Counted from the stretch's first letter, positions 15,646 to 26,631 are shown. The stretch: DNA of 64,000 nt from Flavobacterium marginilacus (GCF_026870155.1 NZ_CP113975.1:4650001-4714000); one strand, 5' to 3'. Made by a program: numbers and translations. Notes: generated from the letters alone by a model not told the origin.

Positions 15646-16671
15646 TTATGTAGTAGATTCTCTTTCCTTTAATTTTGTTTTGATGACAACTGTTTCAAAA
15701 GGTTTGTGTTCTTCTTTAGATTCTAATCGGTCAATTAATAATCTTACTGCTTCTTCTCCAATCTCAATTCCATGCTGGCTGACTGTTGTTAAACTAGGTG
15801 ATAAACGTCTAGAAGCAAGAATTCCATCAGCAAAACCAATAATTTTTAGGTCTTTCGGAATTTTATATCCTTTCTTTACTCCAACTTTTAAAGCCGCAAC
15901 CGAATCACTTTCTTCCAATGCAAAAACACCATCTATCAGATTATTAGAATACATTTCTTCAATTTTTTCCGCTAAGTCATGGTCTGATTCTGATTCTGTT
16001 CGAATAATAATATTCTCATTGATTTCTATATTATTCATTTTCAGCGCTTTTAAATACCCCTCGGCTCTTAATTTACCAACACTTAAATTATTAGACGAAG
16101 AAATTAATGCAATGTTTTTACAGCCTAAATCAATTAAACGCTGCGTTGCATTCTGACCAGAATCAAAATCATCAACAATCACTTTATCACATTCTACTTC
16201 GTCTGTTGTTCTATCAAACATAACGATAGGCGTACCGTCGTTAATAATAGAATTAAAATGGCTGAAATCATTTAATTTTTGAGCTTCTTCTGAAATAGAC
16301 AGTACAAAACCATCAATAGTTCCGTTACTTAGCATTTCCATTGTATGTGCCTCTTTGTCTAACGACTCATTAGAGATACACATAATAACATTATAACCTC
16401 TTTCATCTGCTACCTTTTCAATACCGCTGAAAACCTTGGCAAAAAAGGAATTCAATATATTAGGTATAATAACCCCTATTGTTTTAGTCTTACGATTTTT
16501 AAGATTCAGCCCAATAACGTTGGGCTTATAATTTTTTAGTTTTGCATATTCTTTAATCCTGACTTTCGTTTGTTCGCTAATCTCAGGACTATCATTTAGT
16601 GCCTTAGACACTGTAGACACCGAAACATTAAGTTCTTTCGCAATTTGTTTTAATGTTGCTTTTGCTTTCAT
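15646..16671 (-). CDS. LacI-family transcriptional regulator
   Basis: 341 residues. The helix-turn-helix and hinge are at the N-terminus (TLKQIAKELNVSVSTVSKAL ... NYKPNVIGLNLK), followed by a periplasmic-binding-protein-like effector domain (KTIGVIIPNILNSFFAKVFSGIE ... DGFVLSISEE ... IIGFADGILASRRLSPSLTTV). Such proteins control sugar or nucleoside genes. No catabolic gene lies next to it, so the regulon cannot be inferred here. About 350 bases with no other gene separate it from divergent rplM. Confidence 0.92.
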   Translation of the reverse strand: MKAKATLKQIAKELNVSVSTVSKALNDSPEISEQTKVRIKEYAKLKNYKPNVIGLNLKNRKTKTIGVIIPNILNSFFAKVFSGIEKVADERGYNVIMCISNESLDKEAHTMEMLSNGTIDGFVLSISEEAQKLNDFSHFNSIINDGTPIVMFDRTTDEVECDKVIVDDFDSGQNATQRLIDLGCKNIALISSSNNLSVGKLRAEGYLKALKMNNIEINENIIIRTESESDHDLAEKIEEMYSNNLIDGVFALEESDSVAALKVGVKKGYKIPKDLKIIGFADGILASRRLSPSLTTVSQHGIEIGEEAVRLLIDRLESKEEHKPFETVVIKTKLKERESTT

Positions 16672-16944
16672 TGTAAAGTAGTGGTATTTAAACTAAATTA
16701 ATAGTGTTAAAATGAACATTATTCGTATTTAACAACAGGATACTATGTTTTTACTAAAAAACATAAAAAAAAGTAGTCATTTATTCGATAAAACGGAAAA
16801 GTACAAAAAAAATGCAACATCAAAAAAAAAAATAATCAAAATTATTGCAAAAGAATGAAACACAAACGCAGTCGAATTTAACATTCAATAAATATATATT
16901 TGATTATCAGCATAAACTCCTCAAAAAAATAATCAATTAAGCTA

Positions 16945-16975
16945 TTTGGTTTTAAAATAATTAATTGTACTTTTG
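16945..16975 (+). promoter_or_regulatory. Promoter of rplM-rpsI
   Basis: TTTG (16945-16948), 19-base spacer, TACTTTTG (16968-16975): consensus Bacteroidota promoter. The leader carries a small TCCC-TTTATT-GGGA hairpin about 25 bases before the GTG start, where an L13 autoregulatory site could lie. Upstream, 16672-16944 is AT-rich and holds nothing else identifiable. Confidence 0.75.
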
Positions 16976-17020
16976 CGCTCCCTTTATTGGGAATGGAATG
17001 TTTAATTAAAATATATTATT

Positions 17021-17476
17021 GTGAACGCATTAAGCTACAAGACAATTTCAGCAACAAAGGCCAATTCTACAAAAGAATGGATTGTTGTAGACGCTGATGG
17101 TCATAACTTAGGACGTCTTGCTACTAAAGTCGCTATGATTTTGAGAGGTAAGTACAAGCCAAGTTACACACCACACGTAGACTGTGGAGATAACGTAATT
17201 GTTATCAACTCAGAAAAAATCAACCTTACAGGTAACAAATTGGATGAGAAAACATACATCCGTCACACTGGTTACCCTGGAGGACAAAGAAGTTTAACTG
17301 CTAAAGTACTGCAAGCAAAAAACCCTGCATTATTAGTAGAGAAAGCTGTAAAAGGTATGTTACCTAAAAACAAATTAGGAGCAGAACTTTTTAGAAATTT
17401 AAATGTTGTTGTAGGATCTGAGCACAAACAAGGAGCTCAAAAACCTAGAACTGTTAACCTAAACGATCTTAAGTAA
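17021..17476 (+). CDS. rplM: Ribosomal protein uL13
   Basis: 151 residues of the 50S assembly protein L13, with the family segments DADGHNLGRLATKVA, YTPHVDCGDNVIVINSEK and YIRHTGYPGG. The start is GTG at 17021; no ATG gives a better match to the family N-terminus. The stop codon overlaps the start of rpsI (TAATG), so translation of the two is probably coupled, as in the near-universal rplM-rpsI pair. L13 represses its own operon in E. coli, and the leader hairpin here could serve the same purpose. Confidence 0.97.
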   Translation: MNALSYKTISATKANSTKEWIVVDADGHNLGRLATKVAMILRGKYKPSYTPHVDCGDNVIVINSEKINLTGNKLDEKTYIRHTGYPGGQRSLTAKVLQAKNPALLVEKAVKGMLPKNKLGAELFRNLNVVVGSEHKQGAQKPRTVNLNDLK

Positions 17477-17862
17477 TGGGAGTTATTCACAAAATCGGTA
17501 GAAGAAAAACCGCTGTTGCACGTGTTTATGTTTCAGAAGGAACAGGAGTAATCACTGTAAACAAAAAAGAATTTGCAACTTATTTCCCAACTGCTACATT
17601 ACAGTACAAAGTTTTACAACCATTATCTATGACAGAAAATGCAAGTAACTTTGACGTAAAAGTAAACGTTTATGGAGGTGGTACAAATGGTCAGGCAGAA
17701 GCTGTAAGAATGGCATTGGCACGCGTAATGTGTGAAGTAAATGCTGAAAACAGAGGAATCCTGAAACCAGAAGGTTTATTAACTAGAGACCCAAGAATGG
17801 TTGAACGTAAGAAATTCGGTCAGAAGAAAGCTCGTAAGAGATTCCAATTCTCTAAACGTTAA
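17476..17862 (+). CDS. rpsI: Ribosomal protein uS9
   Basis: 128 residues of 30S protein S9, from GRRKTAVARVYV near the N-terminus to the conserved basic tail KKARKRFQFSKR whose terminal Arg reaches the P-site tRNA. It overlaps rplM by one base. The 189-base gap to rpsB contains a CCAGC-CGAG-GCTGG hairpin (17937-17950) and AAGCTTAAAGC-type repeats. Confidence 0.97.
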   Translation: MGVIHKIGRRKTAVARVYVSEGTGVITVNKKEFATYFPTATLQYKVLQPLSMTENASNFDVKVNVYGGGTNGQAEAVRMALARVMCEVNAENRGILKPEGLLTRDPRMVERKKFGQKKARKRFQFSKR

Positions 17863-18051
17863 TATTGCCTGTCTTGCATCATTTATGCAGGACACTCTAG
17901 AATGTATTAAAAAATTTAAAACAATGTTGTTGTTGTCCAGCCGAGGCTGGAAATTAGTTTAGCATCTAAATGAAGCCTAGAGCCTAAAGCTTAAAGCTTA
18001 AAGCCAATAAGGAACATTGCTAATTCAACAGAACGTAAACTAGTACAAAAA

Positions 18052-18831
18052 ATGTCAAACAAAGTAGAAGTAAAAGAATTACTAGAAGCAGGTGTTCATT
18101 TTGGACACATGACTAGAAAATGGGATCCAAACATGGCTCCTTACATTTATATGGAGCGTAATGGAATCCACATTATCAATCTATATAAAACTGCAGCAAA
18201 AATCGAAGAGGCTAATGAAGCTTTGAAAAAAATCGCTGCATCAGGTAGAAAAATATTATTTGTTGCTACCAAAAAACAAGCAAAAGACATCGTTGCTGAC
18301 AAAGCAAAAGCTGCAAACATGCCATACATCACTGAAAGATGGCCTGGCGGGATGCTGACTAACTTCGTAACTATCAGAAAGGCTGTTAAAAAAATGTCTT
18401 CTATTGATAAAATGAAGAAAGACGGCACATTCAACACTCTATCTAAAAAAGAGCGTTTGCAAGTTGATCGTCTTCGTGCTAAATTAGAGAAAAACTTAGG
18501 TTCAATCGCAGATATGTCTAGACTTCCTGCTGCATTGTTCGTAGTAGATATCAAAGCTGAACACATCGCAATAAAAGAAGCTCAAAAATTAAACATTCCA
18601 GTTTTTGCAATGGTTGATACGAATTCTGACCCAAGAGAGGTTGATTACGTGATTCCTGCAAATGATGACGCTTCTAAATCAATTGATAAAATTTTATCTT
18701 TAGTAACTACTTCAATTATCGATGGTCTTGCAAACAGAACATCTGATAAAGAAACTGATACTGCTGAAGTTGCCGCTGAAGCTGAAGCTCCAGCAGTTGA
18801 AGCTCCAGAAGCTCCAGCAACTGAAGAATAA
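18052..18831 (+). CDS. rpsB: Ribosomal protein uS2
   Basis: 259 residues. Family segments include LLEAGVHFGHMTRKWDPNM, RWPGGMLTNF and the ending DGLANRTSDK. The last 25 or so residues form an Ala/Glu/Pro-rich acidic tail not present in E. coli S2. It is paired with tsf 127 bases downstream, the classic rpsB-tsf arrangement; the gap holds inverted repeats made of AAATTCC units. Confidence 0.97.
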   Translation: MSNKVEVKELLEAGVHFGHMTRKWDPNMAPYIYMERNGIHIINLYKTAAKIEEANEALKKIAASGRKILFVATKKQAKDIVADKAKAANMPYITERWPGGMLTNFVTIRKAVKKMSSIDKMKKDGTFNTLSKKERLQVDRLRAKLEKNLGSIADMSRLPAALFVVDIKAEHIAIKEAQKLNIPVFAMVDTNSDPREVDYVIPANDDASKSIDKILSLVTTSIIDGLANRTSDKETDTAEVAAEAEAPAVEAPEAPATEE

Positions 18832-18837
18832 ATCAAA

Positions 18838-18935
18838 CTTTAAATTCCAAATTTTAAATTCCAAATTCCAAAATCAGATCTTTAACCATCTGATAACATT
18901 GGAATTTGGGATTTGAAGATTGGAATTTTTACTTT
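18838..18935. repeat. Inverted AAATTCC/GGAATTT repeat between rpsB and tsf
   Basis: Tandem AAATTCCAAA units (18841-18870) are answered by GGAATTTGGGATTTG and TTGGAATTTT (18900-18929), giving a long imperfect hairpin. Similar home-made hairpins of other short words lie at 30565-30700 and 45013-45150. Confidence 0.5.
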
Positions 18936-18958
18936 TAACATTAAAACACAAATATATT

Positions 18959-19921
18959 ATGGCAACAATTACTGCTGCAGACGTAAATAAATTAAGACAA
19001 ACTACAGGTGCCGGAATGATGGACTGTAAAAAAGCTTTAGTTGAAGCTGATGGAGATTTCGATAAAGCTATACAAAACCTTAGAGAAAAAGGACAAAAAG
19101 TTGCTGCTAACCGTTCTGACCGTGAGTCTTCTGAAGGAGCTGCTGTTTCTTTCATTAATGCTGACAAAACCAAAGGAGCTATTATCACTTTAAACTGCGA
19201 AACAGATTTCGTAGGTAAAAATGAAGCTTTCGTAACTTTAGCCAAAGAATTAGTTGAAAGAGCTATTAACTTTTCTTCAAAAGAGGAATTTTTAGCTTCA
19301 GATTTCAACGGACTTACAGTTGCTGAAAAATTAATTGAGCAAACTGGTGTTATCGGTGAAAAAATCGAAATCGGCGGTTTTGAAATTTTAGAAGGCGCTT
19401 TCGTTGGATCTTATGTTCACGTTAACAAAATTGCTGCATTAACTGCAATTTCTGCACCAATTGCTAATGGTGACGTTTTAACTAAAGACATTTCTATGCA
19501 AGTTGCTTCTATGGGAGCTGATACATTATCTTACAAAGATTTTGATCCATCTTTCGTTGCTTCTGAACTTGCTGCCCGTATTGCAGTAATCGAAAAAGAA
19601 AATGAAGAAGCAAAACGTTTAGGAAAAACTTTAAAAAATGTTCCTAAATACATTTCTTTCTCTCAATTAACTGAAGAAGTTATCAAACAAGCTGAAGAAG
19701 ATGCTAAAGCTGAATTAAAAGCTGAAGGAAAACCAGAACAAATCTGGGATAAAATTATTCCAGGAAAAATTCAGCGTTTCATTTCTGATAATACAACTTT
19801 AGATCAAGAGAAAGCTTTATTAGATCAAAACTTCATCAAAGATGACAGTAAAAAAGTAGGTGATTATGTAAAAGGATTCAACGTTGAAATCTCAGGTTTC
19901 AAAAGAGTTTCTTTAGGATAA
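18959..19921 (+). CDS. tsf: Elongation factor Ts
   Basis: 320 residues from ATG 18959 (MATITAADVNKLRQTTGAGM); an in-frame upstream start at 18920 would read through repeat DNA and was rejected. The N-terminal UBA-like domain, MDCKKALVEADGDFDKAI, and the TDFVGKNEAF core that displaces EF-Tu-bound magnesium are intact. Nucleotide exchange on EF-Tu during elongation. A strong terminator follows. Confidence 0.97.
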   Translation: MATITAADVNKLRQTTGAGMMDCKKALVEADGDFDKAIQNLREKGQKVAANRSDRESSEGAAVSFINADKTKGAIITLNCETDFVGKNEAFVTLAKELVERAINFSSKEEFLASDFNGLTVAEKLIEQTGVIGEKIEIGGFEILEGAFVGSYVHVNKIAALTAISAPIANGDVLTKDISMQVASMGADTLSYKDFDPSFVASELAARIAVIEKENEEAKRLGKTLKNVPKYISFSQLTEEVIKQAEEDAKAELKAEGKPEQIWDKIIPGKIQRFISDNTTLDQEKALLDQNFIKDDSKKVGDYVKGFNVEISGFKRVSLG

Positions 19922-19976
19922 TACAACCTATTGATTTAAACAAACGAAAATCTAATTAAGATTTCCGTTTACATAT

Positions 19977-20014
19977 AAAATCCCATCTTGTTTGTTTCAT
20001 CAAGATGGGATTTT
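19977..20014 (+). terminator. Terminator of rpsB-tsf
   Basis: 14-bp stem AAAATCCCATCTTG / CAAGATGGGATTTT, 10-base loop, then TTT. Confidence 0.88.
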
Positions 20015-20017
20015 TTT

Positions 20018-20327
20018 ATGATTAATCTTTACTGAACTCAGCATCACCAGTAACACATACAATTCATCCCAGTTTACTACTTAAAAAAACTCCCCATCTT
20101 TATTTCTAAAAAAGGAAGCTAACACATAACAAATACACCTCATAAGATTCTATTCTAGAATAAAACCAGCACTATTTAAACTAAACCAACCAAAATCCTC
20201 CTTTCTCTTTTTGATTGCAATAAAGACCATACAACGACCTTACATAACAGTCAAACCATCATTAAGGAACAATTTTAATTTTTCAAAACACCAATCTAAT
20301 CAAAATAGAAAATTTGTCCCATAAAAA
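20018..20327. other. Gene-free stretch between convergent terminators
   Basis: About 310 bases between the tsf terminator and the terminator of the opposing MFS gene. Neither strand holds a supportable gene, RNA or repeat. Confidence 0.5.
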
Positions 20328-20356
20328 AACAGCAGTAAAATATCGTTACTGCTGTT
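20328..20356 (-). terminator. Terminator of the MFS transporter gene
   Basis: Stem AACAGCAGTAA / TTACTGCTGTT with a 7-base loop, followed on the minus strand by a T run. Confidence 0.85.
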
Positions 20357-20412
20357 CTTTTAATTGTAATTTTATACTATTCAAATACTCAAAAGAGTAC
20401 CATTTGAATTAA

Positions 20413-21651
20413 CTATTTTCTGTCGTTAACTTCTACAGTTACCATTGCAGAATCCTTCAATTCTTCTTTTTCGACCATTTTAGAAAGTCTAAAAACAAGT
20501 AAAGTACCTACAACTCCTAAACAAGTCATGAAAACCCAATTGGACTCATATCCTGAATTCTGAATGATTTCCATACCCGTTTTAGCACTTAAAATATGTG
20601 CAAAACTATAACTCATTGTAAAAGCCGCCATATATTTGCCTTCCTGCATATGCGATCTGTCCATTGCAAATGAATTAGCAAACGGAAAAGTAAGCATTAC
20701 ACCGCAAGTCATAAAGAACATCATTGGAACCAAAACAACCTCAAAAGGAAGCAATAACAATAAGAAACTAGTCGCCATTAACAATAAACCAAAAGAAATA
20801 ACTTTGTGATTATTAATTTTATTTCTGCTTACATAATTCACTATAGGAAGTTCAAAAAGCAATATAAGCAATCCATTTAAACTCAAAAGCAACCCGCTGT
20901 CAAACTCCGTCATATCAAAACGCTCTTTGTGATATAACGGCAAAGTAGTAAAGATCTGAAAGAAAAGAATACCAGTAATCAGACAAATAACCAAGTGCAG
21001 CATGAAAGGTCTGTCTTTCATTACTGAAACTTTAACTTTTTCTTTGCTTTCTTTTTGTGCTTTAATTGGTAATTTTTTCTCTTTAACAAAAAGAACAAAA
21101 ACAATAATTGCCAATATACAAGTTATCCCGTCTACATAAAAAATGTACTCGTAACCCATCTGCATAATAATCAGTCCGCCCAGTACTGGACCAAAAAGAA
21201 AACCTAAATTGATAGCAGCACGAGTTAATGAATAGGCACGGGCTCTGTCCTCTTTCTCTGTAAATGTTTTCAAACATACCAGCATAGCAGGTCTAAACAT
21301 ATCTGCAATAGTAGTAAGAATCAAAATACCGACACAAAGCTCTTCAAAAGTAGTAGCATACTGCAGCAAAATAAACACTATTCCACTAGCAAATAAACTA
21401 AACACCATGACTTTATAAAAGCCAATTTTGTCTGACAGCTTACCGCTTAACCAAGTCCCTATTATAGAACCTATTCCAAAGAAAACCATTACCCAGCCAA
21501 TTTGACTGTAAGTAAATTCTAAATTTTCTTTCATGTACTTTGACAGAAAGGGAATAACCATTGTCCCTGCTCTGTTAATAAATGTTATCAAAGTTAAAAT
21601 CCAAACCTCTTTTGGAAAACCTTTAAAATTGTCGAAGTATTTTTTTATCAT
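20413..21651 (-). CDS. Major facilitator superfamily transporter
   Basis: 412 residues from ATG 21651, with twelve predicted membrane helices. The MFS signature between helices 2 and 3 reads GTWLSGKLSDKIGFYKVM, and RAYSLTRAAINLGFLFGPVLGG in helices 4-5 fits drug-efflux-type members. The substrate is unknown. The upstream in-frame TTG start was not used because it adds only MPQKKLI. Monocistronic. Confidence 0.88.
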   Translation of the reverse strand: MIKKYFDNFKGFPKEVWILTLITFINRAGTMVIPFLSKYMKENLEFTYSQIGWVMVFFGIGSIIGTWLSGKLSDKIGFYKVMVFSLFASGIVFILLQYATTFEELCVGILILTTIADMFRPAMLVCLKTFTEKEDRARAYSLTRAAINLGFLFGPVLGGLIIMQMGYEYIFYVDGITCILAIIVFVLFVKEKKLPIKAQKESKEKVKVSVMKDRPFMLHLVICLITGILFFQIFTTLPLYHKERFDMTEFDSGLLLSLNGLLILLFELPIVNYVSRNKINNHKVISFGLLLMATSFLLLLLPFEVVLVPMMFFMTCGVMLTFPFANSFAMDRSHMQEGKYMAAFTMSYSFAHILSAKTGMEIIQNSGYESNWVFMTCLGVVGTLLVFRLSKMVEKEELKDSAMVTVEVNDRK

Positions 21652-21864
21652 AATTAATTTTTTTTGGGGCAAAAAATTTTGTTCATCTAGGCAAAAATAG
21701 ATTTTTTTTTGAATTAAGCAACAAGTAAACAGTTAAAAAACAAAACATTTTCCAAACATCCTCAAAACAATTTAAAAACAATTTAAAAACAATTAGAAAA
21801 ATTTTACAAAAAACATTTTTTTTAAAAAAAAAAATAAAACTGAGGGATTATTCAATTTTTAATA

Positions 21865-21872
21865 TAGATTTG
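21865..21872 (+). promoter_or_regulatory. -7 box of the exported ASKHA protein gene
   Basis: TAGATTTG 31 bases upstream of the ATG; no TTG at the expected distance. The region just upstream holds three near-copies of an AACAATTTAAA unit (about 21767-21795). Confidence 0.5.
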
Positions 21873-21903
21873 CATTTCTAAGAAACCCCAAAATAATTAA
21901 AAT

Positions 21904-22962
21904 ATGAAAGAAAAAATCTACTATTTAATAGTTTGCCTAGTGCTTTCCTATTCGACACAAGCGCAACTATACGGCGGAATAGAAATAGGAAGTAAAGGTA
22001 TAAAAATGACCGTTCTTGATGTAGAAAGCATCAAAAGAAATACTTATGACGTAAAAGAGTTCTGGACTGAAAACGTTGGTATTGCAACTGGTATCGGAAT
22101 AGACGGTACTTTATTGCAAGAGGATATCGAAAAAGCTGGTAATGTAGTTTACAACAACTACAAAAAAATGCTTAACGAGTACAAAATTGAAGACAAAAAC
22201 ATCTTCATTGTAGCATCTTCTGGAGTTGGTTTAGCAAATAACACGAATGATTTAGTTGTAAAAATCAAAACTCTTACTAATAAAAAAATTGAAATTATCT
22301 CTTCTTCACTTGAAGCAAAGTTGCTTTTAAGAGGATGTATTCCACCAAAAAACTACTTAAGTTCAGTAATTATTGACATAGGTGGAGGTAATACTAAAGG
22401 AGGATATGCAAAGGACATCAATGGTGCTTCTGTATTTTTCCCAATATCATGTGATTTAGGAACTGTTACTTTAACAGAAATAATCAATAAAAAATGTAAA
22501 CAAAAAACTGTTTTCGAATTTAACGAAAACCTTTTTGATTACTTGCCGACTATCAGAGAGAGCTTCAAAAAAATGTATACAAGCAGAGCTGAATCACAAG
22601 AAAAAAATAATGTTTACATCTCTGGTGGAGCTGCTTGGGCTTTTTATACTCTATTAACGGGAGTAAAAGCAGAAGAAAATTTCACGCAGATAAAATATGA
22701 TGATATTTTATCAATTAGAACTATTGCAGAAAACAACTATCAAAGATTTGTAACTAATTCTGAAAGTAATACTGAAATGCAAAAAGTATTAAAAACGTAC
22801 CAACAAAAATATTTAATTGCAGCATTTAATCTTTTGGAAACTTCATTAGAAGTAATTCCTAACATTCAAAACAAAAAAATATTTTTTGCTAAACAAGGTC
22901 AGATTGCTTGGCTGGTAAGTTATGTATTCGACAGTGCTAAAGGAGTAAAACAAATTTACTAA
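21904..22962 (+). CDS. Exported Ppx/GppA-like (ASKHA-fold) protein
   Basis: 352 residues. An N-terminal signal peptide (MKEKIYYLIVCLVLSYSTQA|Q) precedes an ASKHA domain like exopolyphosphatase/GppA. It has PHOSPHATE-1 loop GGIEIGSKGIKMTVLDV, PHOSPHATE-2 loop VIIDIGGGNTKGGY, and an adenosine-type motif ISGGAAW. Known Ppx/GppA enzymes act on cytoplasmic polyphosphate or pppGpp, so export is unusual. No lipobox is visible; the expected site is the periplasm. Possible roles are hydrolysis of extracellular polyphosphate or nucleotides, or sensing. It is monocistronic with its own terminator. Confidence 0.75.
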   Translation: MKEKIYYLIVCLVLSYSTQAQLYGGIEIGSKGIKMTVLDVESIKRNTYDVKEFWTENVGIATGIGIDGTLLQEDIEKAGNVVYNNYKKMLNEYKIEDKNIFIVASSGVGLANNTNDLVVKIKTLTNKKIEIISSSLEAKLLLRGCIPPKNYLSSVIIDIGGGNTKGGYAKDINGASVFFPISCDLGTVTLTEIINKKCKQKTVFEFNENLFDYLPTIRESFKKMYTSRAESQEKNNVYISGGAAWAFYTLLTGVKAEENFTQIKYDDILSIRTIAENNYQRFVTNSESNTEMQKVLKTYQQKYLIAAFNLLETSLEVIPNIQNKKIFFAKQGQIAWLVSYVFDSAKGVKQIY

Positions 22963-23002
22963 AAGTATAATTTTTAAAGTTTTCAAATACTTTATCGTAA
23001 AA

Positions 23003-23036
23003 AAAATAAGGCTGCCTTTATAGGACAGCCTTATTT
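23003..23036 (+). terminator. Terminator of the exported ASKHA gene
   Basis: Stem AAATAAGGCTG(CC) / (GGA)CAGCCTTATTT followed by T's. Confidence 0.85.
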
Positions 23037-23131
23037 TTTTTAATCAATTACAAACCTTTTTTTCAGCTTATTATTAAACTCAAAAAATAGATTAACTTTG
23101 AATAATTGTTCTGGCATCACAAAAGATAATC

Positions 23132-23473
23132 ATGAAGAATATCAAAATAACATTTACCTGGACAATTCCTCAGGAAGATTTCTAAAGAAGCCATACAGTT
23201 AGTTAAAACTATTACCAAAGTAGCGGCTAATGAACTTAACATGAAATGGCAAACTACTTATGTTGTAGAAAAAAATTCTGAAGCAAAATTCAATGACGGA
23301 AGGCTAAAAGTAAGTTTCAAAAAACAAAAAAAATGCATAAGGCGGTTCTAAAGGTATTAAATACAAAAAAATTGTACCCCAATTTATACCTCAAAGGACG
23401 TACAGCTCATATTCCTTCTGTAAAAGGATATTATTGTCAAATCGGAAAAGAAAAATGCAAAAAAAACTTGTAA
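23132..23473 (+). pseudogene. Frameshifted remnant of a small unrecognised gene
   Basis: ATG 23132 opens MKNIKITFTWTIPQEDF and stops. One base out of frame the reading continues as SKEAIQLVKTITKVAANELN and on to NDGRLKVSFKK. After an A-run (about 23316-23331) a third frame gives HKAVLKVLNTKKLYPNLYLK and then IPSVKGYYCQIGKEKCKKNL, ending inside the start of tag. Two frameshifts at plausible slippage sites join about 110 residues into one protein-like sequence. No family was recognised. Confidence 0.55.
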
Positions 23474-24018
23474 GATGCGGTTGGTGCAATTCCAGCGAAT
23501 TATACCAAAAATACCATGACGAAGAATGGGGTGTTCCCGTTTATGACGACCTCAAACTTTTCGAATTTCTGCTATTGGAAACTTTTCAGGCAGGACTGAG
23601 TTGGATTACGATTTTAAATAAAAGAGAGAATTTCAGAAATGCCTTTGACGCATTCGACTATAAAAAAATAGCCCGCTATTCCGAAGACAAGATTCAGAAT
23701 TTACTACAAGATCCAGGCATTATTCGCAATCAACTAAAGGTTCGTTCGGCTGTATCAAATGCCGTCGCCTTTATCAAAATCCAAGAAGAATTCGGAAGCT
23801 TTTCCAAATACATTTGGGGTTTTGTCGATGGAAAGCCCATTATAAACAACCGAAAAAGTTTAAGCGAAGTACAGGCCACAACTCCCCTTTCGGATGCCAT
23901 CAGCAAGGATTTAAAAAAACGCGGATTCAAATTTGTCGGCTCCACTGTAGTATACGCCCACATGCAAGCCACAGGCATGGTAGACGATCACGTAGCCGAT
24001 TGCTGGAAAAGAAACTAA
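23455..24018 (+). CDS. tag: DNA-3-methyladenine glycosylase I
   Basis: 188 residues from ATG 23455 (MQKKLVRCGWCN). The family motifs are present: RCGWC near the N-terminus with the zinc cysteine, YHDEEWGVP, ETFQAGLSWITILNKRE, and the C-terminal zinc segment HMQATGMVDDHVADCW. It excises 3-methyladenine from alkylated DNA. An in-frame start at 23434 exists but lies in the upstream pseudogene. Confidence 0.93.
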   Translation: MQKKLVRCGWCNSSELYQKYHDEEWGVPVYDDLKLFEFLLLETFQAGLSWITILNKRENFRNAFDAFDYKKIARYSEDKIQNLLQDPGIIRNQLKVRSAVSNAVAFIKIQEEFGSFSKYIWGFVDGKPIINNRKSLSEVQATTPLSDAISKDLKKRGFKFVGSTVVYAHMQATGMVDDHVADCWKRN

Positions 24019-24107
24019 CTCAAATAACCGTTTTAACCTAAAAAGCATAAGTTACAACTGTAACAACTTTAAACAATTAAACGATTAAACTTTCAAACTT
24101 TTTTCTC

Positions 24108-24115
24108 TACATTTG
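24108..24115 (+). promoter_or_regulatory. -7 box of the thiamin operon
   Basis: TACATTTG, placed so that transcription would start just before the TPP aptamer; no clear TTG at the normal distance. Confidence 0.55.
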
Positions 24116-24124
24116 CTTCGCACT

Positions 24125-24206
24125 TTAGGGGTGTCTGCAAAATTGCAGGCTGAGACTTTACCCTCGAACCTGATCTAGTTCATACTAGCGTAGGAAAAAG
24201 TAAGAT
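24125..24206 (+). promoter_or_regulatory. TPP riboswitch (THI element) of the thi operon
   Basis: The conserved order is complete: GGGGTGTC, GGCTGAGA (24148-24155), ACCCTCGAACCTGATC, then the CTAG ... CTAGCGTAGGAAAAAGTA closing helix. Binding of thiamin pyrophosphate should switch the operon off. No terminator lies between the aptamer and the thiS ATG, so control is probably at translation initiation. Confidence 0.95.
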
Positions 24207-24276
24207 GACTTCCATGTACCATTGCGTACACCCGTAGCCATTCCTAAAGTATAATTATGTACTAAATTCAAAAGGA

Positions 24277-24483
24277 ATGGAACTCAAAATCAATAATCAA
24301 ATCAAACAATTTGCACTTGACAGTCTCACTGTACAAGCGCTTCTTGACTTGGAAATTCCCGAAAAACAAAACGGAATTGCCCTAGCCATCAACAACACCG
24401 TAATTCCAAAATCCGATTGGAATTTCCACCTCATACAAGAAACCGACGATATCCTAATCATATCAGCCACACAAGGCGGATAA
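24277..24483 (+). CDS. thiS: Sulfur carrier protein ThiS
   Basis: 68 residues with the ubiquitin-like fold and the required C-terminal Gly-Gly (ATQGG). ThiF adenylates the C-terminus, which then carries sulfur for thiazole formation by ThiG. It is the first gene after the riboswitch. A structured repeat fills the space between it and thiC. Confidence 0.93.
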   Translation: MELKINNQIKQFALDSLTVQALLDLEIPEKQNGIALAINNTVIPKSDWNFHLIQETDDILIISATQGG

Positions 24484-24600
24484 TTGGGGCGTGACCCCAT
24501 TGAAAAAAAGGGCTTACTCACCAAGCCGGCCACACAGCCCTTTTCCTCAATGCGGTCGGGCTGTACGCGTTACTTCGGTAACCAGCTTCCATCCCTCACG
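24484..24600 (+). repeat. Structured stop-codon-proximal element, copy A
   Basis: Begins with the base after the thiS stop: TTGGGGCGTG, GGGCT...AGCCC hairpin, then the core GTCGGGCTGTACGCGTTACT... (24555-24599), which contains GTTAC-TTCG-GTAAC, a C(UUCG)G tetraloop hairpin. 44 of 45 core bases match copy C on the opposite strand at 58890-58934. Confidence 0.75.
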
Positions 24601-24721
24601 CGGTTTCTGCAAAACAAGAACTTTTCATTTTCAAGACAAGAAACAACGATCAAAATAATCTAACTAACACTTTCTCTGCTCACTCTCCTCTGGAGAGGGT
24701 TGGGGTGAGGTAAAACACTAA

Positions 24722-26548
<1,827 letters not shown>

Positions 26549-26631
26549 AAGAATATAGATAATAGACGAAAAGATGATAGACCCAGCAAATCTATTATCT
26601 CTTCGTCTTTTATCGCTCATCTAAGTCAAGT

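Noticed and set aside
15578..16156. 192-codon plus-strand frame overlapping the LacI-type gene
   Set aside because: Antisense to a clear LacI effector domain; composition is that of a shadow frame.
17937..17950. Hairpin CCAGC-CGAG-GCTGG as an S2 leader element
   Set aside because: Too small and isolated to claim regulation without comparative data.
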